Source of the DNA: Patellaria atrata CBS 101060
Lineage: Eukaryota; Ascomycota; Dothideomycetes; Patellariales; Patellariaceae
Direction: 5' to 3'
Assembly (NCBI GenBank): GCA_010093705.1
Contig: MU006120.1
Span: forward strand, 108,350-172,349
DNA: 64,000 nt
The notes under the pieces are model-generated. The model was not told where the DNA came from. It worked only from the letters and a program-made list of their open reading frames with translations, and made no database searches. A program made the translations under genes and the position numbers. Positions 1 through 12,300 of the stretch are shown in pieces (position 1 is the first letter of the stretch; every line of letters starts with the position of its first letter).

Positions 1-398
1 CTTAGCTAGCTGGCTTGAATGGTTATGAGTGACATTTACTTACCTGGTAGCCATGCCATCCGCAGCGTACAGGACGACCTTCTGCACGATATAGCTGAAG
101 ATAGCCTCTATCTCTCAAGTAAGGTACAGGTACAGTACGTTACCTATCTACGTCTCCAAATTCGAATGCGTTCTGCACGAAGCACGTAGGAATGACTGGC
201 ATAACGTCACAAACGTCTCGGTATTCGGAAACGGGACTCAACTCGATGATACATGCTCGCCATGTACGTACTCAGATTCCGCACGGACCATAGAGCAGCT
301 GAATGGTCGTAGTATCATAGCATCAAACACGAGCCACAGCTCCACCCATGGAGATCGATGGAAATCTACAGCCTTCAAGTCAACGGCGTCAGATTCGG

Positions 399-821
399 TC
401 AACATACGGCTTGAAACACTCCGTCCAGTCTCACTATCAAGCTCGACACGTGCTCGCTTACTGTCGCCAGCTCAGCGTCAGCTTCTTGAGTCTTGTTTGA
501 GAAATCGTAAACATTTGAGAGCTGATCGAAGATCGTGTTGTAGTTCCAAATTCCGAGCTCTTCAGCCTGACTGAGCTGTAACAGCACTATTGCTTGCAGG
601 TGAGATTCGAGACTGAGATAGACGTAGTAGAACTGAGCTGTGGCATATCCGATAGCTGTTCCGTTGGCACGAAGCTTGGTAATGAGACGAATTCGGCTCG
701 CTGAGCGAAAGGTTGAGTGTGTTACTGGGGTGGCTTGTTCTTGTAGAGACTGGATTGGAGAATGTTGTTGGTTGATCTGATCTCTCAGCTCGGAGAACAT
801 AGTTTGGAGCTGTTGCTCCAT
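399..821 (-). CDS. Hypothetical small protein, 140 aa
   Basis: A single-exon open frame of 141 codons starts with ATG at 821 and ends with TGA at 399. I do not recognise the family. The N-terminal 30 residues are Gln-rich and look helical, and much of the rest has the hydrophobic spacing of amphipathic helices (for example around the YYVYLSLESHLQAIVLLQL segment). There is no signal peptide, no clear membrane span and no catalytic motif. A 14-bp minisatellite lies about 60 bp upstream of the start. It could be a real short gene, the last exon of a longer one, or chance; coding is only weakly supported. Confidence 0.35.
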   Translation of the reverse strand: MEQQLQTMFSELRDQINQQHSPIQSLQEQATPVTHSTFRSASRIRLITKLRANGTAIGYATAQFYYVYLSLESHLQAIVLLQLSQAEELGIWNYNTIFDQLSNVYDFSNKTQEADAELATVSEHVSSLIVRLDGVFQAVC

Positions 822-882
822 CGTTTCAATGGAGAGGGAAAAGTAACGGAGTGTTGTTTTTTGATAGCAAACCTGACGTAAC

Positions 883-980
883 GTGGATTCGAGTGCGTGG
901 AATCGAATGCGTGGAATCGAATGCGTGGGATCGAATGCGTGGAATCGAGTGAGCGAAATCGCGTGCGTGGAATCGAGTGC
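883..980. repeat. 14-bp minisatellite, about 7 units
   Basis: Seven consecutive variants of a unit close to GTGGAATCGAATGC are visible, with single-base differences between copies. The sixth unit is the most diverged. The array begins 62 bp upstream of the ATG of the small ORF at 821 and could be part of its promoter. Confidence 0.85.
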
Positions 981-1023
981 GAGTCATAAGTTCGTGTTTG
1001 ATGACGTAGATTTTGAAAAACAA

Positions 1024-1617
1024 AGGGACAAGAAAGAACTGGATCTCAACCTCGACTAAACGATATATTTGTAATCCACGGCAAGTATTTTTGGAGGCAC
1101 GAGCATAACATAGATTGCGATGAATGCGCGTCTCTAAAGGAGAAGTTTTGAGATGGTGAGGTGGTGAGGTGATGAGGTCGGGTGTGCTGCTGAACTGAGG
1201 TAGATTATTGACATACAGATGATGTAGTTCTATAGATGAAGTCTTAAATCAACTTAGTATCAAAATATGCCTCCTCGAATTTTGGCGTGGTCAGTTCCCA
1301 AAGTGGGACAGAACTCGAGAAAGATTGCGGGCGTAATGGAAGGTATTGGCAACTTGACCTGCATTCCATCAGCAGCTGTTCTCCTAGGCGATGAAGATAC
1401 TGTACATACGGCATGAAAGATATTTGGTGAACCTAGATAGGAGAGAAATCACCCCGATATCTGCTTTAAACTTCGAATACGGCGAAGAGGATACATCAGG
1501 CGTACATCAAGCGTACAGCAAGCGTACAGCAAGCAAACACTGCCGGACCTGACAACTGACCAGATTCTTTCCTGCAGCGATAGTCATGGAGTATATTAAT
1601 ACATTAGGTTCCCACGC
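1024..1617. other. Gene-free stretch
   Basis: I see no supported gene here. A short run of GGTGAGGT-type direct repeats sits near 1155-1180, and CAAGCGTACA is repeated three times near 1505-1535. The region is the 3' flank of the carboxylesterase. Confidence 0.5.
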
Positions 1618-3548
1618 TCACCTATGGTACTCCTCTACATTATTCTCATTAATCAACTCCATCCCCCTCTTCCTATAAGTATCCGGCTCCGCATAACTCG
1701 TCCTATTCGCATCAAACACAAAATCCATCGGTCTCCTATTATTATATCTCGGCCACCTCTCTCCCCTATCCCTCCTACCTCTCCACGCATTCGGATCCAG
1801 TTCATGCACAAAGCTCATCCAACTTCCACACATCAGTCTCGCCAAATCCTTATAATTCTGGCCCTTCCCCCGGAACGGTGGCGTCGCAGCAGGACTATAA
1901 CCCACGCCTAAAATATTATTGAACACAAACGCGACCTCCTGGAAATGCGTCACGCCCACCAGTTCCGGGATATCCGCCGGGATGGCATTGAAGCGGTAGC
2001 GGTAGGCGGGTACACCGGCCGCGGCCCATGTTTGTGCGGTTAGCCGGCTGTTCGCGATGAAGATTTGGTCACCGTAGTACGCGCCCACGCGACGAAATTG
2101 GGAGCCTTGAGGAGGGCCGGGATGGAAGGTTGGAGGGAGGTTTTGGAGAATAAACACGCTGGGGTCGTCCGGGTACGCGGCCATGATTTGGCGGGCAAAC
2201 TCAGGGGAAATGTTCGTTTCACGTGGAGATGAAGCTTCGCGTGTTAGTATATGGGCTTCGTTGGTGTGGGTGCAGCGTAAGTATAGCAACTTACTAATTA
2301 GGACATTAAAGAACTCCTCGTCCGTGTTAATCCCCTTTACACCGAATGCGGAGCCCTCATCTGAATTGGCGCCTGTGATGATGGGGACGTGGACGAATTC
2401 CCCACGCGCCAGTTGAAGTGATGTGAGACCACGGATGAAGTCATTGTCTATGTGAGGAGCCCAGGCATTGATTAGAAATGGGAGAGCTGTACTGTTAATA
2501 ACAGCGTTAAGTCGAGCAAAGGGTAGGTCCCGCAGACATTGTAGACTGTCTGGTGTTTGGATACACCCGGTTTGGAAAGCAATGAGGTCGTACAGTGATT
2601 GGAAGTCGGAAGTCTGGTTGAGTGCAGTGTATCGTACTGGGTTTCCACTTTGCATAATTGCCCCTTGGAATAGCTTATCGTCGCGGCCGCCGTATGCTGT
2701 GAGATGCATACCGACAGAATCTCCACCTGCTGACTCGCCAAATATCGTGACTTTCTTCGGGTCGCCTGATACTGTGTCAGTACGGTCTAGGGGAGTTGAA
2801 CATGAACTCACCTCCAAACGCAGCAATATTCTCCTGTACCCAATGAAGCGCCAATCTCTGATCCCTCAGACCGAGATTCGTCGCGCCAGCCGCTAGAGTC
2901 TGCTGAGAGGCCAGGAAACCCCACACAGATAGTCTATAGTTAATCGACACCCCGATAATTGGTTTACCAATCTCGGCTGCAGTCTGTACTGCAAAGGAGA
3001 GATTGTACCGCTGATCCGGAGCACCGCCCTGATAATAACCTCCGCCATGGATCCAAAAAGCAACCGGGAGCTTCTTACCCTTGTGACCCGCTGGCCTTAC
3101 GACATTGAGGTACAAACAGTCCTCTGAGGTCTCGTAGTTCCATTGGTCACTCTGTGAAAGAATCAGCAACTTATCCCTACATAACTCCAATTTCCAGTCC
3201 CACAATGTCATCCCACCTCTCAGAAACCAGAAATTAGGAATATAAGGACCCACTTACCCCATAGCCAACACACTCTCTTGAATAGCTCGTAGCATTCCTG
3301 CTGCCGCTCCACCGCTCATCCAAGCTCTTCGGCGTTCTGAATCTGAGATTCCCGACCGGCGGCTGCGCATACGGGATACCGAGGAAGAAATCCTGCTCAT
3401 ACGGTGCCGAGTAGACGCCTACATACGTTCCATTCTTTACTTTCACAGTTGGAGGTTTGGATGCGTGTCGCGTCGAGCTCCCCGGCAAAGCTGTAACCAG
3501 CGAGGCAAGGTAGAGGGTCGCGTATAAAGCTTTGGTCAAACGAGCCAT
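1618..3548 (-). CDS. Secreted type-B carboxylesterase/lipase
   Basis: Four exons (3548-3258, 3151-2812, 2765-2295, 2234-1618) give about 572 aa; the joins keep phase and have GT..AG ends. This is an alpha/beta-hydrolase of the carboxylesterase type-B (cholinesterase-like) family, expected to hydrolyse carboxylic esters outside the cell. The N-terminus ([17 protein letters not shown]..) is a signal peptide. The family entry motif [14 protein letters not shown], the EDCLYLN block and the oxyanion loop HGGG are present. The nucleophile Ser is in GESAGG, the acid in NSDEGSAF and the His in [12 protein letters not shown], so the triad looks intact. The third intron (2235-2294) is 60 bp and in frame; it is inferred from GTAAGT, ACTAACA and a frame-neutral gap. 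I chose the ATG at 3548 because it directly precedes the signal peptide; an in-frame ATG lies 15 nt upstream. Confidence 0.9.
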
Positions 3549-3634
3549 TTTGAGACTTACCATGACAACTAATGTCGAAAACGTGTGGGCGACGGACAGG
3601 AAAGTGTAGCGGCGTCATCGTGGGCGAGCTTCTG

Positions 3635-3640
3635 TTTATA
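3635..3640 (-). promoter_or_regulatory. TATA box of the carboxylesterase
   Basis: TATAAA on the minus strand, about 87 nt upstream of the chosen ATG at 3548, a plausible position for a core promoter element. Confidence 0.5.
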
Positions 3641-4779
3641 TTCTCCAATTTCTCCAAGTCCTTGAGTAATGGAGTTGTGCGAAGAACTCCCCCGCTTCAT
3701 AACCCTTGTAGGATCAAATTGCGAATACAGCTGAAACACATCCTTACTGCATTGATAGAAACCAATAGGACAAGCTTTGCGTCTATATAATGATTTTAGA
3801 TCCTTCTCACTGTCTCACACTCACAGTGTTGTTACCGGATCTACGCGCCAAGTATCAGCGGAGCCGCGTTGAATCCTCCACCTCTTCTCCGCAAACTTTG
3901 TTGTTTTCCTCAATGAGCGACAGACGCTGACAGTGAAAAACAATCCTCGCTGTTTTACCATTCTCGGAGTACCCAAAACTAGCTGAGAGATAGTTGCAAA
4001 ATACGTATACCCTGTTTCCTGCAGATCGATGACGAGTGAAGGCGTCCACGGAAGAGATGAAGAGAGTATTCCGGTATTGGTATGGTCGAAAAGCGTTAAA
4101 AGGGAAGTTGAAAACATGGGGGTAGGATCAGGGGATCTGCAATTGATGGCTGAGATTCGGGCTTGCTAAGGACTGGGAATTGAAATATTGTGTTTTCAGT
4201 GTACAGACAGTACAGTAGAGGGAGAATAAAGGGGATGCGACTCTACAGTACTGTATCTTAAGGAACGGGTAAGGCATGTCAAGTTAAGAACATGGTATCG
4301 TAGTACCTTACTGTATTACCATGATGGTCAAGATAATTGTGTCGCTAGAGCAAGAGACGGCCTTGAAGCCGTAAATATCTAACCCGAATCCCATCACAAG
4401 TGTTTGTCCCTAGATCACATTAGGAACCCCCAATGCTTTTTGCTTCCTTCCATTCCCAATCACAGCTGCATGGGTCTCGAGACCCCAAAACGAGCCCTAT
4501 ATAAAGTATAGGAAGCGTGAAAGCACATGAACAGCCCACTAGGCATCACCCCAACTCCCAAGAAATGCATTTCAGAGGCTCTCGTTTACCATACCACTGC
4601 AAGGGAGCTGAAGATTTTCATATTTCCCACGATTTCAGCAGTGATTCATACAAACACAACATAACGCCACCGGGAGAGTTACGCTTGGTATATCCTGGCA
4701 TAAGGAGGTAAAGTCCTCCCAATGGAAAGAGAAAATGCATGCACACATGTCGACATTAATTGGGCGGTATTCCTGACAG
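3641..4779. other. Intergenic region with one doubtful ORF
   Basis: A 98-codon minus-strand frame (4117-3821) has no recognisable domain and no clear coding character. The rest is promoter of the carboxylesterase and 3' flank of the Cdc4-like gene. I see no RNA gene. Confidence 0.4.
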
Positions 4780-7184
4780 TTATGGGTCTTTCGCATCGAC
4801 CATGTTGACGTCCACCTCGGTCAGTTGTCTGTCTGCAGACGAGGACGGGTGGTACTCCGCCATGTGCTGATCTGGCATACTGACGGGACTGGCCGATCGG
4901 AACTGATCTATGGCCTCGTCCTCTGGTGGCGCGAAGGACCAGACCTACCATATTGTTAATTATAAGCAATTAGAAGCGTAGTACACCAGGGACTCACCTC
5001 CATAACTGTTTTCCCACCACGACTTGCCATGATAACGGCTTTCTCTTCTTCAAACACGACCCGCCATACTGCTTCGGCCGGCTGACTGAGCTCACGTACC
5101 AAGGCTCCCTTTGCGAGATCCCAGATTTTCACACGGCCATCGCTGCCTCCGCTAACAATGCGAGTATCGTCGAACTGTAAACTCGTGACGCTGTTGTCAT
5201 GGGCCGCCAGCCTATGGATGGGTTGATTTTCAGTGAGAGACCAGACGCGTACAGAGCCATCAGAGCCGCCCGTTACCAGGACGTCACCTCTCATCTGTAG
5301 CTGGCCAACTAGTGAAGTATGGCCCTGGAGGATTGCCATGCATCGCCTGGAAGAAGATCAGTACTTTGGGTTATCCAGAATTAGAAGAGAACGACTTACC
5401 CGTCTGTCGGATCCCATATTCTGACGCTGGTATCAAGACTACCGGTCGCTATTCGTTTACCGTCGAAAGCGATGGCATATATTTGGCTGAAATGACCATT
5501 CAAGGTTCGGAGGCACTTCCCTTCCGAGATGCTCCATATCCTTGCCGTCGTATCATAACTTCCGGAAACGATAAGATCTCCATGGATCTCCAAACACCGT
5601 ACGCTGGCTTGATGCCCTACCAACACGTGCTTGCAGATACCCTTTGTGATATCCCATATTCGGAGAGTCGTGTCTCTTGAGCCCGAAATTGCAGTGTTTG
5701 CATCTGACATCTTCAGACATCGTACTGTAGACGTATGTCCTCGTAAAGTGTGCACACTCGCACTACGCAGAAGCGTAAGGTTAGCGCATATCCTGCTGAG
5801 GTGTAACACTTCGACTTACCCTGTAGCCATATTCCACACCCTAACATCCCTATCACAACCTCCGCTTACAAGTAAATCATCCCAAGGTACCATAGCCCAG
5901 ACACCCATCACATGACCCTGTAACGTCTTTTGGTGTGAACCTTCGGTATCGAAAACATGAATCTTGGCATTATCCAAAGCGACGACGATGTATTTGTCTG
6001 TCAGATGAAGACTTGTAACAACTCCCTGGTCAGGAGTTATCTGCCTAGCATCTACTTTGCCACCAGATCGCCAGGCAGTCTCGACCATATATCTCTGTTT
6101 GAAATGAGATTTATACGACATGGCCTTTGGTCGTCTCCGTCCAACTCTTGAATGACCACTGCGATCTAAACTTTGAGTTCGTAAATCGGGAACGCTGTTG
6201 GATGGACCAGAAGACACTCCGTTGCTTGCCATCCGAAAAGAGGAGAAGCTGACAGGGCGAGTGTAGGGTGATTCGCTTGGGGTATGCACATGACTAATGG
6301 GGCGCTTGGGCGGGGATTGTACCTCGTTGGAAAGTCTACGATATGCGTGTTTCTCGCAGAGCGCTTTCCAAGCCATATCGTCACTGACTAACTCTCGCCA
6401 TCGTTTGGAAACTTGTGATGATCTGGCAAGTGTTGTGGGGTCGTCTATGAAAGTAAGGACCTGGATCATGGTTAGTGGATAATATCAAGCTGTAAGGAAG
6501 TCTATAATATCAAGCCGTGGGGAAGTCTTTAACATCAAGATAGAAAGGGGGTAGATAATATGAATCTGTGAGGAAAATACTCCCACATACCCGTAGACAC
6601 AGTTCTGTCGGAAGGCTTGTGAATGGATCCTTTTTCAATCTGGGACTGACAAAATCATGGACAAAGCCCAAAAGATGGCTGTTGCACATGTTCAATATTT
6701 CGGCCAATAGTCTCTCTCTCTCCGCATCGTTGATCTCTGCGAAAAGAGCGCGGACATGGCTAACTTGTGAATCTTCATGTTCCTCCGCAGTACTCCAATC
6801 CGGTGCTCTCTGGGTTGGTGTGGGACTTGGTGCAGGTGTAGGAGGAGATGCTGGCGCGGACGGAGGTAGATTCTGTGCTAACATCGAGGAACGCATGGGA
6901 CTTGTAGGAGTATGTATTGCGGCGGCCTGCGATCTTGCTTTCCACGTCCTTCTACTCCTGGAGCGCGGAGTCGGAGAGGGGAAGAGAGAAGGTGGGCCTT
7001 GGAGGGTAGTTGTAGCATCATGATCGGAATCGAGTTGTGCGACAGCGTTTGCGTCTAGATTGTCATCGATCATGTCGAACTCTTCTGCCATATTGTAGTC
7101 TCGTGCAAGAATGTCTCGGGACGTGGTCTCGCAAGTATATGCGTGGCGGACTGCAAAACTGCTGAGACGGCGACCGCTCTTCAA
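4780..7184 (-). CDS. cdc4: F-box/WD40 protein, Cdc4/Pop1-like SCF substrate receptor
   Basis: Five exons (7184 or 7091-6591, 6460-5820, 5762-5400, 5346-4998, 4944-4780) join in phase to about 703 aa, or 672 aa from the downstream ATG (MAEEFDMIDD). The first 150 residues are acidic, then Pro/Ser-rich and disordered. An F-box (SLPTELCLRVLTFIDD...) spans the first intron at about residues 187-235, and seven or so WD40 blades fill residues 330-650 (repeated GH..V, SGS.D..I.IW motifs). F-box plus WD40 proteins bind phosphodegrons and recruit them to the SCF ubiquitin ligase through Skp1. The linker before the blades and the last blade (AVWRVVFEEEKAVI) resemble the Cdc4/Pop1 lineage rather than Met30/SconB, so the role is probably cell-cycle protein turnover. 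The first-exon start is the least certain part. Confidence 0.85.
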
Positions 7185-8470
7185 GCAGGAAGCTCGAGAA
7201 GAGCTGACGAACTACAGCAGCGATCGGGGCAAATCCGAGCTCGTCTGGAAGCCTGTAAAAGGGTGCACTTTGGACTTGGACTTGCCGACTGGAAGACGAG
7301 GTTTGAAGAGTGCACTCGGAGAAGTTGGAAGCTAGTGTTTCGGAGCGCAGGTCTTGGACGTCTCAGACTGTTGATTTAATTCGAATCTTCGAAGAAGCAA
7401 CCCCCTTTATCTGTTGAACTTGAGGTTATAAGCCTAAGTCCTCCAGAAAAAGGTATTGAGATATACGTTATATCTGGGGACGACCTCGTTAGGTCCAACA
7501 GAGTTTAGGGGCGGCAAACTTGTGATGACTGATGAGCGAAAGTCAGAGAGCGCAAAAACGGTGGCACACTGGCACCAAAGCCGACCCTAAAGCTCAGGTG
7601 CTGCTTTGCCTATTCAGCGCTTCGATGGGCGGCTCCAGCTGCTTCGTCCAGCTCGGACCAACTGTGAGGGAAGAAGCGAGAAAAACTGCCAGATAACTTT
7701 GCACCTCAATTGATCTTCAAATATCTTTTATTTACAGTCCACCCATCAATTTGTCACTTGGATTTACAGAAACGACAAGAACCTCGTTGACTTGAATCAT
7801 ATCGCGTCGAAACAGGATCTCTGACGATATTGCGCAACCCGTGATCGATCGTCACGCTCCGCCGCCAATTGCGCCCATAGTAAACCGGCTTAAATACAAA
7901 ATAGCATTATTGAACATCAAAGAAGGCTAATACCTGGATTCATCTATTATCCGTTTGACCACCAGCTCAATTAGGGAATGCTAAGGACGACTTAAGAAGA
8001 GGAATCCATTCAGAGTCTCGTATAAGTACTATTTCCGGAAACTTGAACGCTTGACCTCATTCGGGAGTCTGAATCGTCAACTGCCTCAAAATATGGCGAT
8101 GCCTCTCAGCTTGGGTTTGATGTAAGGTCCTTGGTCGGTTCCAACTTGTTCAAAGAGCAGGAGTTCGCTAATCGCAGCTGATGGCATCGCGACCCATATG
8201 CATGACTGCATGATTCCTTTAAACCTTGGTTATTAACCTTAACCCAAGCTCAAATATCGTAAATATGTTTCCTCAATAAGTTAGAAGATGCAACAAAGGT
8301 TGTTCGTCACAACTTTCAGATCATATAGATCATATCTTATGGGTCATAGTGCATTTAACATTTGCATTTGGTGCAATAATCTAAATTCAAGAAGACTAAG
8401 ACAGCCGCAACCCTCTAGCAATGCTTAAATGCCGCATCATAACTCATTCGAAACCCCAAAAGTTCAACAT
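7185..8470. other. Intergenic region
   Basis: Short plus-strand frames at 7111-7379 overlap the 5' end of the Cdc4-like gene and look like antisense shadows. From 7400 to 8470 I see no gene, RNA or clear repeat. It contains the promoter of the Cdc4-like gene and the 3' flank of the LPMO. Confidence 0.4.
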
Positions 8471-9244
8471 CTAGCACCTGGAAACAGCAGGGCCTGGAAC
8501 TTGATAGGTAGCTGGGTTGAAGTTGTTATAGATGTTAGCGGTGTATCCGGGATCGCTGGACTTGAAAGCGCCTGGGATAGAGACACCGTTGAAATTGGTG
8601 CTACCACCGCCAGTGACCTTGACCTGTGCGCAGGAGATGTAGAACTGCGGTGGACTGCCGGGGTTGTGGATACCGAGTTGCTGGATTCGTAATAGGTATT
8701 CGCCAGCAGCAATGCAGCTAGGGATCTGGACATCATAGGTGTTCCTCATTGGCCATTGGCCGCTGGAACTGACGCTGATATCCGCAATCTTGAACCATGG
8801 GGTCGAGCCATCGGCAGTAGCAGCGTTGGCGACCTTGGTCATGTAGAAAGAGATCGGGCCTTGATGGTAGACGGCGGTATCTGAGGTAAAGGTCACAGTG
8901 CTACCTGCAGCTATGGAAACTGTGCTTGTCGAGGAGCCGCTGGCACCGCCGACATTGCATCGGAGATCAGGCGAAGACAGATCTATTCAAAAGTTATTAG
9001 GGACATGATTAGTGAAAGCAAGCAGTAAGACGTTGCGTACCAGTAACCGGAGAGTTGTAGTTGGTGTTCCTCCTGATATTTTGATATTGGCCACCCTTGA
9101 CGCCGTTGGCAGTCAAAAACTGGAAGATGTCTACAACTGTTAGAATTTGCGAATATAAAAAATGGAGGATGAGTACGCACAATGACCGTGGGCGGCATTG
9201 ACTAGCATAGAAGCTGCAAGGGTAATAGCGGTAAAGGCCTTCAT
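8471..9244 (-). CDS. AA9 lytic polysaccharide monooxygenase (former GH61)
   Basis: Three exons (9244-9181, 9130-9041, 8982-8471) give 221 aa. The first 19 residues (MKAFTAITLAASMLVNAA) are a signal peptide, and cleavage would leave HGHYIFQ.., the N-terminal His needed for the copper histidine brace. The second brace His is in AVYHQGP, and the axial Tyr is in PPQFYISC, the Q-x-Y motif of AA9. Cys pairs near DLRC and ISC fit the family disulphides. AA9 enzymes oxidatively cleave cellulose and related glucans outside the cell. No carbohydrate-binding module follows, so this is a single-domain enzyme of normal length. Both introns (50 and 58 bp) have good branch sites (TTCTAAC, CCCTAAT). Without the introns only the C-terminal two thirds is open, which is why the gene is easy to truncate in annotation. 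Confidence 0.95.
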
Positions 9245-9313
9245 TTTGAGACTTACTGATCGTCTTGTTTGATCTTGGCGACTGTGAGGATTCAAAGTTG
9301 AGGCAAAGGCACC

Positions 9314-9321
9314 TTTTTATA
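9314..9321 (-). promoter_or_regulatory. TATA box of the AA9 gene
   Basis: TATAAAAA on the minus strand about 70 nt upstream of the ATG at 9244. Confidence 0.5.
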
Positions 9322-12300
9322 ATTGTGTCTCCTACATAACGGCCATATACGGGAATAGACGTATGAGCTCATGAGTCGTTCGGTACGGCGGATAAATTAA
9401 ATTATCGAATATTTTGGGCAGCCGTTATCCATGTGGACATTATTCATATAGAAACCTCGCCCAGAACCTCAAGATCGGAGCACTTCCGTTTTCTAACTTT
9501 TCTAGGAGTGACGATCTTGTGACCCCGAAGGGCCTGAGCAAAGACAGAGTTTACAGTAGACTGGGATAGGAAGCAAAGAAAGGGGTAGCATGTCATAGTA
9601 GCAAATGGGATTTTCGAGTATAAAACGTACCTACAGGAGGCGTTCAAACAGCCGGAATGCACTTGGAAGAATCAAGGAAGACGACAATAATACCGTAGGG
9701 CAGAATTTTGGCCAAACCATCTATACCTCCGGGGTAATTGAGCTTAGCTGCGCCACCATGCGTATATCTGGACAAGATTTTGACTCGGCTGTAGGTTGAT
9801 TGGAGTTTCAATAACAAAGGGAAATCAAAGTTTGTGGGGAAGAGAGCATGGGCATATATGGGGTACCTGGTCTCGATGCCAGATAAATTAATAGCAGCGG
9901 CCGTCGGGCCGCCACTATTCAATTACACAAATGTTCCGATAGGTTCATGAAGGGAAGAACAAAAGAGACATAACCGGAGTAGACAGGATAAACACAGAAA
10001 GTCTACTTACTCCAGCTTACTCCAGGCCGAGGTCATGATATTCTAGATCCCAAGTTCATGCGAAGAAGCCACAAGCTTGGAGACAGCAATAAATTCCAAT
10101 GCAGCTAGAGATGGAACGAATATACTCAAAATAATTTATTCACTATGGCATCGCCGTGGTAGGAAATGGGAGGGTAACGTCATCAAGGCATACAACAGCC
10201 AGACCATGAAGCTTAACAAGCAGGTAGAAACACGTTGCAGTGAGAAGATGTTGTGGGGAAGAAGCGCGAGGAAGTTGTCAAGTTTCGGAAGTGGAATGCG
10301 GGAGTGAGTAGATAGGAGTTCTACGGAGAGCCGCAACACCCCATTTGCAATTCCGCCAACACTCTAGGGCATACTTTAGAGCACACTCGAATAACGCTAT
10401 GAACGTCCAAAGGTAAACTTCAGGTCACAAAGAGGAGCCCTTTCTCTAAGCACAGGAAACTATGTTTCTATCTCCTGGAGTATCAACATGCTTCAATGTT
10501 TTTCTCACTCTTTGGCGCGATATCCTGAGCGACATCGTGACCATAGTTCTACCGCAGTCACTGCAACCTCAATATATCGCCGATTCTTGCTACCATGTTT
10601 TCGTAACTGCACGCATCAAGCCCAAGCCAGCAACTCAAGAAATCAGTCAGTCTGAAATATGTGTGTCTCAGTACTCCGTACTATGTATGCCTTGGTTTTG
10701 CACATACTCAAGCTTCTGTTATCAATACGTCAATATATTAGAGACATCAGGTATTGACACGTCTTTTCTTTTACGGAAAGCTGGTTATAAACATTATCTT
10801 AATCCCTTTGATACCGTCCCTATAGCATGCTGTACTTAGATTATACATGTCTTTAGTAAACAGCCTCTAATTTCCTCTTATGCCGACAACTGCACGGATG
10901 ACGTGTTGCCAAAGCTCCGTGTCCTCCCTACTACCAGTCTAATAAAAGAGTAACCGCCGAAGGGAACCATGGTCTAAGGTATAAGAAATCTCGTTCAGAT
11001 AGATTATGTGTGTCTTTCATCTAAGTGGCTGTTACAACTTGTCATTACTCGTTCCATACTCTCCCCATTTGCTTGATATTCACTTTCGTTAGGTCATTAT
11101 CCTCTGACACTCCTAACTTCTTATTTTCTCCCTGCTTGCTCCTCTTAGGATTATTTGATTCCTCGATCACTCTCTCTTCGAGAACCTACAATCTCTTTGA
11201 TCTCTCGTCCCGACGTGTGAACGACAGCGCCATATAAACTCCAGAGATAAGCATAATAGTATCTTTAGCCTGGAGCCACGAAGGTCCAAGTCCTAGATAC
11301 CCTCTATCCATTAAGAGTATTAACGGTATGCTGTTGTTTCAAATTGCTGTCAAAATCCCCTCTCGAGTTCCGCTTCTTCCTCATCAACCACCTCCTCCAG
11401 CCATTCCATGTTATTATGCTTCTCTTTTATTTCATCCCACAGCAACCAGTGATGACCCAAAAGGTTACGCCCAGTAAAGGATGGACCAAGTGTTCCACGA
11501 GTATTCCGACACACTATAAAGTCCATCCAGCACAAGACTCTTCGCATCAATTCTTCTGGCCGTCCTAGACGCTAACTCTCTCAAGTGTCGACGGTAATTG
11601 TTCTACATAGCGCCACAAGTCCCGGCTCCCGCTTGGGTGTGTTTTTTATGGTACACACGAGAAATTCGAATATATTCATGGTTCTACCTGAAAGCATATG
11701 CCGGGCATCTTGAGAACTTCCCTCGCATTGTCCCAGACCGCTGATACCATTATAGCCGACTGCGATCGGCTGTGATTTTAGATTTTTGGCCATTTGAGTA
11801 CAGACATACATTGAAGTCAATTCTTCTTATTAAATGTTCTTGGTTTGTCCAAACCTCAGGGACCATCACTCAAGCTGGAATCCCCTCGGAAGCCTCTTCA
11901 CCAGACAAACGAGAAGCAAGAGAAAGGAGTTATAACCGTGTGAAAGGGTGTGAGAGCATGCAAGCGGAAGAGATGGTGTAGTTGCTTTCTGTTACGCGGT
12001 TTTAGTCCGCAATAAGTTCCAAGTCTGTCATTGCTTTCCTTCTCTGGCCGACCAAATTAACGGACATATATGTACTAACTCGTCAAATGCTTTCCGACTT
12101 CTCAGGTAATGACTTTTAGTACTTTGGATTGAACTGGACTCTTCGTTTTCCAGGGGTTACAAAATATATTCACTTTCAGACAACACAGGTCCAAAAGGGA
12201 AACACTCACAAATATGGGATGATCTCCGGCAACCGTGGCTCTTCGACTCTTACATACGATAGGCATTTAGTCAAACATCATCGCAAATCGTTCGGAGGAT

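Noticed and set aside
10462-10839. 125-codon plus-strand frame in the gene-poor 9.3-13.2 kb region
   Set aside because: No domain, no signal peptide, mixed composition and no homologous-looking motif; similar frames occur in all six phases nearby.
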